A stretch of 64,000 nt of DNA from Austropuccinia psidii (lineage: Eukaryota; Basidiomycota; Pucciniomycetes; Pucciniales; Sphaerophragmiaceae), in the NCBI GenBank assembly GCA_023105745.1, contig JALGQZ010000018.1:21164132-21228131 (forward strand), given 5' to 3'. Made by a program: the position numbers and the translations under genes. Under the pieces are notes generated by a model. The model was not told the origin of the DNA. It saw only the letters and a program-made list of their open reading frames with translations, and did no database searches. Shown here in pieces: positions 10,891-22,620 of this stretch (positions within the stretch are counted from its first letter, which is position 1; each line of letters opens with the position of its first letter).

Positions 10891-13482
10891 TTACTGAATG
10901 ATCAGTGAGATGTGGTCTCTGTCTACCACTGTGAGTGCACTTGTGTGCTTTTCTCTATGGTAGAGCAGGCCATCTATAAGGAAGAACTTGTTATCCTTAT
11001 AGGCCCTCAACCAGGGTTCTTCCATCTGGGATTCCAGTTCTGGACTCCTGTACTTTTGTTGAGGGATTTGCAATAATATTTTATGCTGTTGGTGTTTGGC
11101 ATAAACCTTTAGTACTGCACTAAAAAATTCATTGTGCAGTTCTGAGGAACTTATTCCCAGTATGGGAGGTTCTGTCCATTATGAATCAGTGTTTCCACTG
11201 TCCAGGGTACCACTTTGAGGTGCCCATTCAGAGAATCTGAAGTTATTCTTCCTATGTATCTCCATGAAATGGATAGGGGTCTTGGCTGAAGCTTCAGGGT
11301 CATAAGCTGGGTTGCTTTTGACACTATCCAATGGCCACCTGCATTGGTATGGCTTTTAACTTTTTTGTATATGATGGTCATGTTCCCTCTATACTCCTGG
11401 ATGGCTATGTGCCATCTCAACATGTGTCTATTTGTTGTCTCCATGTTTAGTAAAGACATCAAGGCTGTGCAATCTGTGTAGACTTCAAAGACTGCACCCT
11501 CAAAATAATAATGGAGTTTCTCTAGAGCCCAGACTAGGCATAGACATTTGGTCTGGGTGGCCCCATACCTGGCTTCTAAATCTTTCAGCTGCCTAGAGAT
11601 GTAACATATTACTCCCTCTCTTGGTTCACAATCCACAATTTGTCTCTGGTGAAGGGATGCTCCTAAGCCTTGGCTACATGCTGCATCTATGTATAACTTG
11701 AAAGGTAGTTCAAAGTCAGGCAAAATGAGCACAGGTGCATTTGTGAGTTCATATTTGAGCTTATCATATGCATCCCTTCTTTCCTTGGTGATTTCAAAGA
11801 CTACATCTTTTGAACATAGCTTGTATAAGCTACTAGTTATGTGGGAAATGGTTTTGATGTGGTTTCTATAGTAGCTAGCCAACCCAAAAAAAGATTTAAT
11901 CTCTTTGATTTTTCTTGATACTGGCTTTTGCAGTACTTCTGCTACTTTATTCTGGTCAATTTCCAGACTAAGACCTGAGACTTTATGTCCTAGAGCTAGT
12001 AGCTCTTGTTGGCAAAAATTAAACTTTTTAAGTGAAATTTTCAGATTGATGGGTGTACATTTACTTAGCACTCTGTCTATGTATTGTACATGGTCTTCCC
12101 ATGTCTTTGAGTATATAATGATATCATCAATATTTACTACCATCCAGCCTTACAATATTTTTTCTTGAAATATTGTGTCCATCATCCTTTGGAAGTGGGC
12201 TGGTGCATTCTTGATGACAAATGGCATCCTGGTGTACTCATATATACCCATGTGGCATATGATTCTGAGCAACTTCATGGAGTTTGGTTTGACTCCATTC
12301 TGGTGAAAGCCTTTCATACAATCCATTTTGGTTATATATTTGGCTTTAGCCAGTTTGTCCAGGGCAGGAGGTATCCTGGGTATAGGGTACCTGTCTGCTT
12401 TTGTGTAGTTGTTCAGGGCTCTGAAGTCTCCACACAACATACACTTTCCAGAATTCCAGGTGATTAGGACAGGAGTGGTGATTTCCACTATTTCATTATG
12501 TCCAATCTTTCTGATGACATCCATGTCCTGGAGTTCATTGATATGTTTCTCAATTTCCTTCCTGGTTTCCAGACTTTCTGGGTATGGAGGTCTCCTGAGC
12601 ATAGGTGGATATGGTCTTTCCACATCCAGATATAGTTCTATATCATGGAATTTAATTTTGCCTAGTGGCTCTTCACCAATGGCAAATGCTGGTCTATTTC
12701 TTCTCAGCATTTTCAGTAAACTTAGTTTTTTCTTACTGGTGAGGGTAGTGCTAAACTGGCCCTCTCTGAATTCATTAAGTAGCTCTTCCAGTGGGTCCTG
12801 GGTGGAAACTTGGCATATGTCAAGTGAAAATTTCTTTTCCTTGTTGGTACCAATTGCAATATGCCTGTTTTTACTGTTGTAAATATTAATGCCATACGTC
12901 CTCTGGTAATCTATTCCCAGTAGGAACCCTTGGATGTGGGCATCATCAAGCACTACAAACTCTGGGTTGAGTCTGATTTTACCTTTCCTATGGGGTATAA
13001 TTATCTCTTTGATAATTGTCCCAATGGAAGTCATCTTCCCTGATGCACTTTTAAAGCTCTTTGCCTTGGTGGGCAAGAGCTGTTTTTCCCAGTTCGGGAA
13101 GTGGTTTTCCAGATAATTTCTGGCCACTATGAAGCAGTGTGCTTCACTATCAATGATTAATGGATGTTGAGCATTGTCAATACAGACAGTCATCTTTGTG
13201 GCTGTTACATGTATATATGCAATTCCTTTGGATGGTGTGACTAGGGATGTTTGTGCATCTTGTGTGTGTTTGCACAAGCTCTTGTTGGCAGTGTCTTGTG
13301 GCATGCCTGCATCTAACTGTATGTCCTGGATTTCTAGTGGGGTTTCCTCTTGGTATTCCACTAGGAATTCTTCTCTGGGGTCTTGGTCATCATCAGATTG
13401 TTCTCTGATGGCATCCCCCATAGAGTCTGATTCAGAATCCTCTGTTGGGGATTCCTCCTCTGGAACTTTCTCAATGGCATAG
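10891..13482 (-). pseudogene. Element A pol: protease, reverse transcriptase, RNase H
   Basis: Copies RNA into DNA and degrades the template. The protease motif reads LIIDSEAHC (near 13150) instead of DSG. The reverse transcriptase core shows LCGDFRALN, KMDCMKGFHQ and then VVNIDDIII: the Tyr of the catalytic YxDD box is Asn (12132-12134), and a TAA stop lies just before it at 12150-12152. RNase H keeps LYIDAACS, LVWALEKL and VYTDCTAL. A 13-nt deletion relative to B near 11335 removes the LSKCP segment and shifts the frame. The rest of the connection region is then read in another frame until 11074. Confidence 0.87.
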
Positions 13483-15404
13483 ATTTTTTTCTTTGCCTTT
13501 GGACAGTTGTTTTCATAGTGGTCTGTTGAACCACAATTGTGACAAGAATTTTTCTTCTTTGGCATTTCTGCCCCTCTTTCTTTGTGTTTTTCTTTAAACT
13601 ATACCCTGAAAGGTTGTTTCTCTTTGAAACCACTGCTTTTATATGGGGTGAATTTTTCTATATTAGTTCTTTTACTCACCTCTTGTAAGGTATTTGCAAT
13701 GTCATCTAAAGTGCAACTGTGGTTGCATCTGAATTTTAGTGCATGCTCTAGTTCTCTTGGCATTTGTGTAAGAAGTTTGTGATTCCTCATTTGGGTGTTC
13801 ATTTGAGGATCAATGGCTTTGATTCTCTTAGACTTTCTGAGATACCACTCATATGGATATTTGTACACGGAGTATTTTTCACTTTCATATGACATGGTCC
13901 TCTTCCATATCCAAGTACAATTGCTGTATTGTTAGATAATTTGACTCTTCTACCATGGCCAGCTTCTTATGCCATAGATTTCTTTCATTTCTGTGTACCA
14001 TATACTAGCATTTCCTTTGAATTCTGTATTAAGTCTAGCAGTAATCCAGTAGTCTGGTATGCTTGGTACATCAATGAAGAGTCCATAAATATAATCTATG
14101 AGTTCCATATGATCATACTCTCCAGTTCCAGAGAATTTGGGCCAGCTAGAGGCCTCAGGAAGCTGTTTCAAGGCTTCCTTTTTAGTATAAGAAATATTAT
14201 CTCCATCCTTGTAGTGTTATGGAGATCTTGCTTTACTAACCAACATGGAATCTGGTTTGATTTCATCTTGGTAATATGGATTATCCATAACATGGCCTTG
14301 TGGTTGGGGCTTCATGCTATGGTAGACATTAAACAGTTTGTTTATGTCCTGATCCAGACAACCACTGTCCCTTTTTCTGTGTTCTTGTTTGTCAAAGACT
14401 AGATTCAGTCTTCTGTTGGTTTCTTCAGAGGCTTTGCTCAATTGAGCATGTCCTTTTTGAAGAGTTTTGACAATATTATCCATGGAGGCTGTTAAAGCTT
14501 TCATCCTCTCATGGCTGGCTTTTAATTCTGCAAGCTGCTGTTGAGTTTGCTCAGCAAATGGGAACATTTGTAACCACAGTGCATCACTGTTTAGGTTACT
14601 CTCAGGTGAGACAGTATTATGTTCAATCTGAGTGGGGGTAATATTTCTATTAAGGGGACTACTTATTCTAGAATGGTTTACAACTACTTCTGGTTCTTGT
14701 GTACTTTTTTCACCAAGTACAACAGTCTCTGGATCATTGGGTCTGACTCTCTCTTCCTTTGGGGAAAAGAGGTCTTGTTTTTTCCCTTGTGTCCTTGTCT
14801 TCTCCTGGAAACTTCCTGGGAGTGTGAAGAATTGTGACTCTTGGCCACTGACCTGTTGGTTTCTGAATGGTGGGAAGCCACTGGAGAGCTGATTTGGCCT
14901 GCTCCTTGTGAGCCTGAAGGAATCTGAGTGTGCCCTGTTTGGGTCAGTTGTTCTTCTATAGCTTGGATAGTGGCTTGAATCTCTCTTATCCTGTTTACCC
15001 TCACCTCCAGGAGTCTGAACTGCCTGGTGGGATTCCAACCTTTGGTGATTATAATAAGGTCTTTGAAGTCTATCTCTTTAAGACAGATCTTCTGGCAACT
15101 TGCTCCAAGTTCTACTCAGTGAGATTCCAGGTTGAACCTCTTGTTGTCCATGCTCCATTGAAGTAAATCTTTGAGGAGTTGGTGGAGCTGTAGAACTTGA
15201 TCCATGTCTTTCCAGTCCTCTGGTTTGAGGTTTCTGTTGAATTGAAGCGTGAATGGCAGGGTTGATATTATCTCCCTCATTGTCTTTCCATCCCCTACTC
15301 TGTCCAAGGTGTCCTCTTCCAGGCCTTCTGGTTCTGGACAAGCCTTCTCTGTCCTCTGGTTGGTTCCTTTGGAAGCCAAGGTCTCTGAGGTATGCAGGTG
15401 ACAT
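13483..15404 (-). pseudogene. Element A gag with CCHC zinc knuckle
   Basis: Structural protein that packages element RNA. The start is ATG at 15402-15404 (MSPAYLRDLGFQRNQ), which lies inside the short leader intron. The N-terminal half is Gln/Arg/Ser/Pro-rich and overlaps a second open frame. The retrotransposon gag domain lies at about 14160-13600 (EYDHMELIDYI, DYWITARLNTEF, PYEWYLRKSKR). The knuckle CHNCGSTDHYENNC is near 13545-13505. In-frame stops relative to copy B are at 15076-15078 (Gln codon in B), near 14213 (Ser), two near 13935 and 13921, and one near 13594. No frameshift is seen, so gag and pol share one frame. Confidence 0.88.
14684..15384 (-). pseudogene. Overlapping reading frame in element A (out of frame with gag)
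   Basis: A 701-nt frame (2 nt plus 233 codons including stop) overlapping the first third of gag in another frame. It has one internal stop (TGA at 15116-15118, where B has TGG). The predicted protein looks globular and helix-rich (LKPEDWKDMDQVLQLHQLL, ESHWAELGASFQKI in B), unlike the low-complexity gag frame over the same bases. It has no ATG near its beginning. Its frame is entered from the leader exon by splicing to the AG at 15386-15385. In A the last exon base is T, so this junction would create TAG: the copy is dead for this product. Function unknown. Confidence 0.65.
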
Positions 15405-15452
15405 ATCAGTGTTTGCAAGCAGTCAAAAACTTTATGTTCTTAGGGTATTTAC
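15385..15452 (-). other. Predicted 68-nt intron of element A containing the Gag AUG
   Basis: Donor GTAAATACC at 15452, acceptor CCTCAG ending at 15385, with a second AG at 15384-15383 directly after it. A branch-like CTGAT lies upstream of the acceptor. Gag ATG (15404-15402) is inside. Copy B has the same intron with a better donor context (AAAG before GT). Confidence 0.6.
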
Positions 15453-15752
15453 ATTTGACTGTGCCTTGTACAAATTTGTTGTCTGCTTTTTTGGGAAATT
15501 TACCTTTAGAGGTTACAACTGGGTTAATTATGGTAATATTCCCTGTACAAGTTGTTAAGGTTGGTTTACCTTGTATTGAAGCAGAGTTTCATGGTTTTAT
15601 ACTCCTCTGGGTGGCATTTGGTGTCCACTTCTTTGCTGTGATTAGGCCTTCACTGTGCCTCTTTCCTTTCCCTTTGCTGACCTCTAGTTCTGAGGGTGTC
15701 ACTGGTGTGTTGGCCTGTGATTGGGTTTCTAGTGGGATGTAGTTCTCTTCCA
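15453..15752 (-). pseudogene. Element A leader exon (upstream coding exon)
   Basis: Opens after the acceptor TTTGATTCAG (ending 15753) with TG GAA GAG AAC; an upstream exon ending in A would complete an ATG. It encodes about 99 codons (EENYIPLETQSQANTPV, SKGKGKRHSEGL, KKWTP, GKPTLTTCTGNITIINPVV) and ends in phase 1 at the donor at 15452. One stop, CCA TGA near 15587, corresponds to CCA CGA in B, a CpG-to-TpG change. Basic and low-complexity; no known domain. Confidence 0.55.
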
Positions 15753-16262
15753 CTGAATCAAACAGGAAAAGAGGGCTTATAGTTAGTTAAGACTTCTTAA
15801 AATGCTGTTTGCACATCTAAGAATTGCCTCTGGGCTTTTATGTTACTACAATATTCCCTGTATAACAACAGTGTATTGAATTACCAATTTCACGTCAGAA
15901 TTACAGCTTACAGATTCCTGGTATACTTTTTGTGTACCAGTATCTTACAGTTTAACTTGTAATTAGCAAGTATAATATGTATAAAAGGGGTTTGTATAAG
16001 AGGTTAATTGAATTAACAATACACCTCACCACGCCTCAACTTTTGATTTTACAGCAAGAGGTGTCCTTATTTAATTCAAAATTTGGACTGTATTGATGGC
16101 TTAATGTTCTTTTATATATAAAACACGCCAAAAATACGATATCAATGGTTCTTCACCATGTAATAATAATAATATTTATAAATAGGACTTGATATAAGAC
16201 ATATATCACTCAAAGAAGAATACAATAAGATATATATTATGTATTTTTGAGAGTTTTTACGC

Positions 16263-16316
16263 CTAAAAAGGTAAAACAAAATTTCAGAATAAAAAATATT
16301 AAGTGAAAAAACTTAC
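16263..16316 (-). other. Predicted 54-nt leader intron of element A
   Basis: Donor GTAAGT after ...TTACAA and acceptor CCTTTTTAG. Copy B has an equivalent 54-nt interval (51547-51600) with GTGAGT and CTTTTTAG. Conservation of both ends and of length supports a real 5' UTR intron. Its preceding exon ends in A, which could also be joined to the TG at 15752 to create the start codon. Confidence 0.5.
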
Positions 16317-16346
16317 TTGTAAGGTCCAAAAAGATCAAAAAAGCAT

Positions 16347-16359
16347 GGCCAGGACCCCA
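16347..16359 (-). promoter_or_regulatory. Candidate primer-binding site of element A
   Basis: Three bases after the 5' LTR the element strand reads TGGGGTCCTGGCC. A TGG near the LTR end is what a tRNA 3' CCA would pair with; B has TGGGGGCCTGGCC at 51497-51509. The matching tRNA was not identified. Confidence 0.4.
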
Positions 16360-16362
16360 AAA

Positions 16363-17795
16363 TGTCAGGCTGAGTCTATGATGAAGCTGTAAGTGGGCTC
16401 ATTAAAACTTTAAATATGACTGTGACACGGTTATAAATATTAAAAATAAGGGTACTAAAGTATAACAATGGTTTATTATTAAAACAAAAGGGTTTTACTA
16501 TTGAAGAATAGTGGTGGTGAGCGCTATTGAAAAGCCTGGGTGCAGCTTTACCTGTTGGATTACAATAATAAAGTCTACAATACTCAAAATTGGAAGTATA
16601 CCTGTTTATTCTCCAAGAGTAGAACTTTTTTTGACAGTTATACTACATAGGAATTCAAGAGCAGGATGAGGAAACCTTTTCTGGCTGTGAAAAGGCCCCT
16701 TTTTATCCTGAAATGGGGTGGAAAGGCTGCTAGACCTTTCCATGTAGATGAAGTGAAGATTTTTCACTCTCTAAGACAGGCTTGTGGTTTGCCAAAGGCC
16801 TGTATAGCCTGTATTGGGCTCAGATGTGGTTTTGAAACCAAATCTGGGCAGTTTTCACTAATACAGGGTGAAAATTTTCATCTGGGGACCACACAGCTTG
16901 ATTCTGACATGTATGATGCGTAGAATGCTGTACAGAACCTGTATGGGACGCCAGTATTGAATGAATTATGAAGTATTGAAGTAAAACAAGCTTCTTTGTC
17001 AGTTTGACACCTCATAATCATGTTTATGGGATATTATCCCCCTGGTAAGGCTGTATTGGCCAAACTGTGGGATTTTGACCTTAAAACAGCTATAAGTTTG
17101 TCAGTTCTTGAGATATAAACCTCAAAATGTTTTCAGTGTGTATCCCTGTATGTGATCTACACAATGGTACATTATTTGGTATTGTTATCATTAAATATGG
17201 CAAAGTTATCCCATGTACAAGATTGTTTGCACATATGCGTGTTTTACGCAAGAAAGCTGTATTGGGCTTGTTTGCCTCATAGCTTTTGTTCTAGGTGAGA
17301 TATGGGGAAATGAATGGCACCATCAGATAGCCCTGATTTTGCTCTTTCAAAAAAGACCCCACTTTAAGTATCTCACACTAAAACTGTAGAATTTGGATGA
17401 GAGGTGAATATTTTATTCACCCTTATTTGGCCTGAATTTGACCATACCTTTTGTAATACTGGTGTTAGCTCAGTTTGGTTGGTACCATTGTATAGCACTG
17501 GCTTAGAGCTTCATTTTGCATACCCAATTGATGGGGTTAGGCCTCTTTGTATTTCAGATGAGAGGTGCAAATTAAGGTTTATGCTCAGAAAAACGTTGAG
17601 CAGGAATAACTTTGTTATTCTTTGTCCTATGATGATGAGACTTGTATATTTGGAAAGGGGTGAGCTTCCTCTTTCTTTTGATACCTTTTGAGCTGATTTT
17701 CCTCAGCTCCATGATTTGGTGGTATCTTGACTATACCATTGGTTTATGGTATTTGGCTGTCATGCTTGTGCTCTGGTTTGAGTAACAGGCTGACA
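16363..17795 (-). repeat. 5' LTR of element A
   Basis: 1433 bp, the partner of 8124-9540. It carries the promoter of the element by family expectation. It holds the LTR hairpin at 16821-16846 with one mismatch, and the opposite-strand frame at 16666-16923 (85 codons, MRKPFLAVKRPLFILKWG). Confidence 0.93.
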
Positions 17796-17800
17796 TAAGA
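17796..17800. repeat. Target site duplication of element A (right), TAAGA
   Basis: Exact copy of 8119-8123 directly after the last base of the A 5' LTR. Confidence 0.93.
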
Positions 17801-18850
17801 TCCATCAAGTTTCATATTTTCTAGAAGGGCTACTTCAGGGATCAATCAAACCTTAACCCTTGCCCCTGTATCTCCAACATACAAAGAGTTATTGATACCT
17901 TCCCTTTATGAAAAGAAAAGTCACATTTTTCAGAAAATAAAAATTACTTTCAGCATGTATAGCTTTGAAATACTCAGTTCAAAGTGTACCAAAAGTGTAT
18001 CTATTTTATGGAGATAAATTGTGGCATCACTTTGAGCCTTATATCCTCAAAAATGACAGAGTTATCAAGGATTTAAGCTTATTATCCCACACCCAATGGT
18101 ATTTTAGGATACCTCCCCATACAATTAAATGAAAAAGCTTAAAAGATTTAAAAGGGATTTCTGTTTGTTGATTTCTCATTATTTGGACCATACAGTTCCA
18201 CTACCTCATTTACTGGGTGGAACTGTGATACTCTTCCATATAATTGAATTATGATGTGTCAAAGATATTAAATTTATTTTTGAGCTCTGATTACTCCTAA
18301 ATTGATTAATCAAAGGCCCCACATATTGATCGTTCAGTTTCTGACAGGTCAGAAGAACCAGAATAATCCTTGAGGGTTTGTAGAAAAGGTTTTTCCCCAT
18401 GTACAAGGCAAAAATGGCAATTTGTGATTCCAATACCACTTTTCAGCTCAAGTAACAAATTTAACACAACTGTGGGACCCCAATTAATCTACAGGAGTGA
18501 AATTTCCACTCTTTGGCTGTATGAGAGGCTGGATAACCTCCAACTACCATGGAGTAAGATGAAAAGAGGTCCTCTCCTCACAAAAATAAGAAATTAACTT
18601 GTTTTCATTGGTATTCTTAAATAGTGAAGCTGTCAAAAACAGCATTAATGTTGGAATAAAAAAGGTATAATTATAGTAATAGTTATTATAGTGAGACAAC
18701 TGATAATTAGGGAAACAAGATCTCTCAATAGATGCATAACTACTATATTACTATAATAGTGTCCTTTTAAGATATTTCTAACAACTAATTTTGTGTCATG
18801 TTCACAGTTATACTATTTTCATTATTATATAATAGAGTCATCCCAAGAAG
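17796..18850 (+). repeat. 5' LTR of element D, right part
   Basis: Continues the LTR interrupted at 8123. It matches the D 3' LTR at about 23850-24887, for example the segment at 18190-18240 with that at 24220-24270. The right end is approximate. Confidence 0.65.
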
Positions 18851-20990
18851 GGACCCTGGAAGTGTTTTTAACCTATTTTGGACAGTTTTCTAGCTTATTG
18901 GAAGGGTTTTTAAGCTTCTTCTGACACCTTTAAGGTGAGTAATTCTTGTTTTTTTTCTCAATATTAAACTTTTATTGCTGTTTTCCCAAAAATATATGGC
19001 ATAAAAAGTTTAATTAGATTTTCAAAAATAAATAGATTATTTATTTTGGCTTTTTGATTTTTTTAATTTATAAATATATCATTCACATCTATAATTAGAT
19101 TATCACTACCTCCTCAAAATACAAACATATGTTTCATTGAAAAATCTATTTGAGAAAATATATAAATCATATATTTTTCATTCAATTTTGTATACAAGAA
19201 AAAGTGGAAAGGTCATGAAAGCTTTTCCAATATCCTTTCTTCACCCAAAGTGGTGTTAAAAAAGTCATTCAAATTAATTTTTAGAACCTTTATTGATAAT
19301 TCAGGATCTCATTTCATTGAGAAATATAGATTATATCATCCTTGGCTACTTTCTACAGAGATATATATAGCTTCTACATTTTTTTCTTGGTTATAAAAGC
19401 CCCCTATAGTTACTTTTTACAACATTTTTGGTGTTAAAATTGACTGAAAAGATTTTCTTTTGAAAATTACACCAATAATTGAATATGTTTTTGCATTGAA
19501 TATATAAACTAGAGTTCTCCTTGGATATTTTTTGTAGAAAATATAAGGCATATATATGTTGGTTTTTTGTATAAGGAACCCCTTTCAGATTTTTTATATC
19601 TTTTTTTGGAATTGAAATTTGAATAAAATGATTCCATTTCGTAAATCACATTAGTAATCCAATATTTTCTTCCATTTGGAACTATCAATAATATTTTTCT
19701 TGCAAATATTTTTGAAAAACCCTTTTAATTACTTTTTTCCCCAAACTGGTGTGAGAATTTATCAATTGTATTATTTTGATTAATCTTCATAAATGATTTA
19801 ACATATTCAATTAAAAAGATAAGTTCTATTTTTATTTTAGAGAATATTCATACCAAATATTAATCTTTCTTTTTATTAAAAATAACACCTAGAAGTTTTA
19901 TGAGTTTGTCATACTTTGAAAGAAAAATAGGGAAATTTTATTGAATATGAAGCTTATGTTTCTTTTCTTTATTGTCTTCAGTAAAGATATAAATCATATT
20001 CCAAAATGATGTTTCTCAAGATCAATTCATAATTCATAAATTAACTCCTTTTTTTGAGCTCTACAAGTTAGACTCAATTCATAATCTCTTTTTGTAATAA
20101 TTTGACAGAAAAAATTCAAGTTTTTCAAGTATTTACTACCGTTTTTATCTTGATCAAACGGATCAAAATGATCAGGTCTTACATCTAAACTATAAAATCT
20201 ATTGTCAAAAGTGAAAAATAAACAAGTCCAATTTATTGTTTTTCTTTTTATGGCAAGAATAAAAATTCCAAATATCTCTTAAGTTACAAAGCTAAGTTAA
20301 ACATATAAACTCAAATATCCAACGCAAAATATTGAAAGATCTTGAGAAAAGATAAAGTTGAATATTTTGTATTTCATTAACCAATCCAATTCGCTTTAAA
20401 ATGTCCTAATCAACTTGAAATAACCTTAAGAGATCTTGTTTTCAATTAGAAAAAGGAAATTTTCACTTGAATAAAAGTCATAAGGATCAAATCTGTTATT
20501 CTTCACATTATCAAATCAATAAGAAAAAAAAATAACAAACAAGATTTAATCTATTATATTTAAGAATAAATTTATTATTTATAATATTCATTTTCTCAAA
20601 CTTACTTTTGAATTTTGAGTGGAAGAAAGGCTTCTCAAATACTCAATGCGCAGGACTGAGAAAACCCTCTGGAACATTGAAATTTGAGTATGTAAATAAT
20701 ACAAAGGAAGAAACAGAAAAAACAGCTGAAATAAATTGTAAAATTCACTTTTGAATAAAAAAAGAAGACATTTCTTCTTGAAATTATTCAATTTTATTAC
20801 TAAATATGACACCAAATAAGCTCAGAGATATTGGAGTCCCAATCAATAAGCCTGTATTAAGGAAAAAGAGTGCCAAGAAGGTGTGATTATAGAAAAAAAT
20901 ACATTGATAATTTCAAAAAGATATAAATAATTTGAAAGTAAGAAAGAATATCCTAACAACAAGTTGAAACAAGATATTCCTACAAAAGGA
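18851..20990 (+). other. Leader region of element D, no gene recognised
   Basis: AT-rich interior of D upstream of the gag relic, longer than the 0.8-kb leader of B and probably containing further insertions. No domain recognised. Confidence 0.35.
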
Positions 20991-22620
20991 TTTCATGGAC
21001 TCAGAAGAAATCCTTCTGATCCATCAGCTCCTTTAGATTATACCCAAAAGGGGAATTTGAATTAAAAATTTATCTTAAAAGAGACACGAGAGACACAGAA
21101 AGATTCTTCAGTCCACAGATGAATAATCAGTGTCTGAAAATCTCACAAAATCTCTCCATCCCTGGAAATTCCAAGAAGAATAAAGACATACAAGAAAAAA
21201 AAATTATTTCATAAAATCAGAACAATGGCTAGCTCAATAAACAAAAACAGATGGTGAGACAGTATATTCAAGAGAAATACAGCTTGTGAAAGTATTTTAA
21301 GAAACAGAAAAAAGTATTCATTAATCCATCATTGATCCAAAGAGTTAATAAAGAAATGGTACAACACCTCATCTTACAAACCTCCAATATGCCTTTCCGA
21401 AAGCTGAGAAAGAAGGATGTTGGTAAAATATTCAGATTCAAATAGATTTTAAGGTTGAATGTATGAAATTTTACCGTGATAACTTGTGAAACATAACTAA
21501 GGAAAATAGTCTTAGGAGCAAAAATTTGGGAAACCAAGATTCTGATTTAGACAGGATATGAAAAAAGCTTTGATTCCAAATAATATCTCAAGAGAAGAAG
21601 CTCAATGAGCAGCTGAAAAACCTAAGAGTAATAAAGATAACTAAAGAGGAGCTCTTAAATATCAAAGATTATGTTGAAAATATATTCTTGAGGTAGGAGA
21701 AACAAGTAAATTACTTGAGCCCACCCAATATGGCGCAAAGAATGGGTGTACCAAGGGACAGTGAGCCATGGTAGTAAAATAATTATGACTAAGAGGTTAA
21801 ACCACACCAATAACAAAAAATTATTGAATTAAATAAACCCAGATTTATATTGGAATCATTTTACCAAGATGGTGAAAATATGAGAAACTTGGAAAACGAC
21901 GATCTGAAAAAGCCCCCAGATACTAAGAACTAGCCCATTGTCTGAGTCATTGGAGAAGGTTACCATATGGATCTTATTTACCATATTGATAGTGTAATTA
22001 TTAATGTGCCAATAGATAAAACTTACTGGATTACTTAAAGGATATATTAATCTGTCATAATTAATGTCAATATTTGATATATTTAAGTAAAAGAAATCAA
22101 TTTCAGCAGAAATCAAATTAATTGAAGATACAGAAATGGAACTTGGATATGTAAAAAGTCAAATTATTTTGACAAATAAGAATATACACTGGAACAAGAT
22201 CAATTTTGATAGTTTTTGAGGCAGCAAAAAGACTGAAGACTATTGGGCCTCATATAGCTACTGAGATAAGAAATAATAAACTGTTGATGAAATTCCCAGG
22301 GGACTCCAGACATTAAGAAAAATGCAGATGCTCTAAGGAATGGAAAATTGAGGACATAGAAGATGCTTTGCAAGGTGTCAGAAAGATAAAAGCAGTTGGG
22401 AGAAATCAATAATACAGAAATTATTATAAAGGAGAAAAGGAAAGAGTATCTCTTGAGGAAAATTATTCCAATAGTGGTAAAGCATCAATGAAAAATACCT
22501 TTCACAACTGTGGCTCACCTGATAAATATGAAAATAGCTGTTCAAAAAGGAAGCTCCAGAAGAAAAAGAAATTAAAAGGTCTCAATGTGATAGAATGGGA
22601 AATGTGATTGGAGATTTATC
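20991..22620 (+). pseudogene. gag relic of element D
   Basis: Heavily mutated gag related to copies A and B. The segment near 21100-21200 aligns with B 52840-52930. At 21862 the translation reads YQDGENM (B: YQDGDNM), and at 21958 GYHMDLIYHIDS (B: EYDHMELIDYID), with stops between. Near 22503 HNCGSPDKYENSC is a remnant of the zinc knuckle with its first Cys lost. Multiple stops and shifts; not functional. Confidence 0.65.

Larger units (their letters stand above)
8124..17795 (-). mobile_element. Ty3-type (chromovirus-like) LTR retrotransposon, copy A
   Basis: A full-length 9672-bp element on the minus strand with LTRs of 1417 and 1433 bp that begin TGTCAG and end CTGACA, plus a perfect 5-bp target duplication. 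In element order it has: 5' LTR (17795-16363), candidate primer-binding site, leader with introns, gag (from 15404), zinc knuckle, protease, reverse transcriptase, RNase H, integrase, a chromodomain-like tail, polypurine tract and 3' LTR. The LTRs differ at a few percent of sites by eye, so it is fairly young, yet the coding frame carries several stops and a 13-nt deletion. It is inserted antisense into the 5' LTR of the older element D. It shares family with copy B. Confidence 0.95.

Noticed and set aside
12409..12882. 157-codon plus-strand frame within element A pol
   Set aside because: Antisense of the reverse transcriptase region. Ser-rich composition reflects the complement of pol codons that lack CpG and stops.
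15404..15404. Ribosomal frameshifting between gag and pol
   Set aside because: Gag and pol are in one continuous frame in both copies; breaks between them are individual stops, not a conserved shift site.
14619..15742. Plus-strand frames of 70-120 codons over element A gag and leader
   Set aside because: They are antisense shadows of the gag, overlapping and leader frames; no independent domain.
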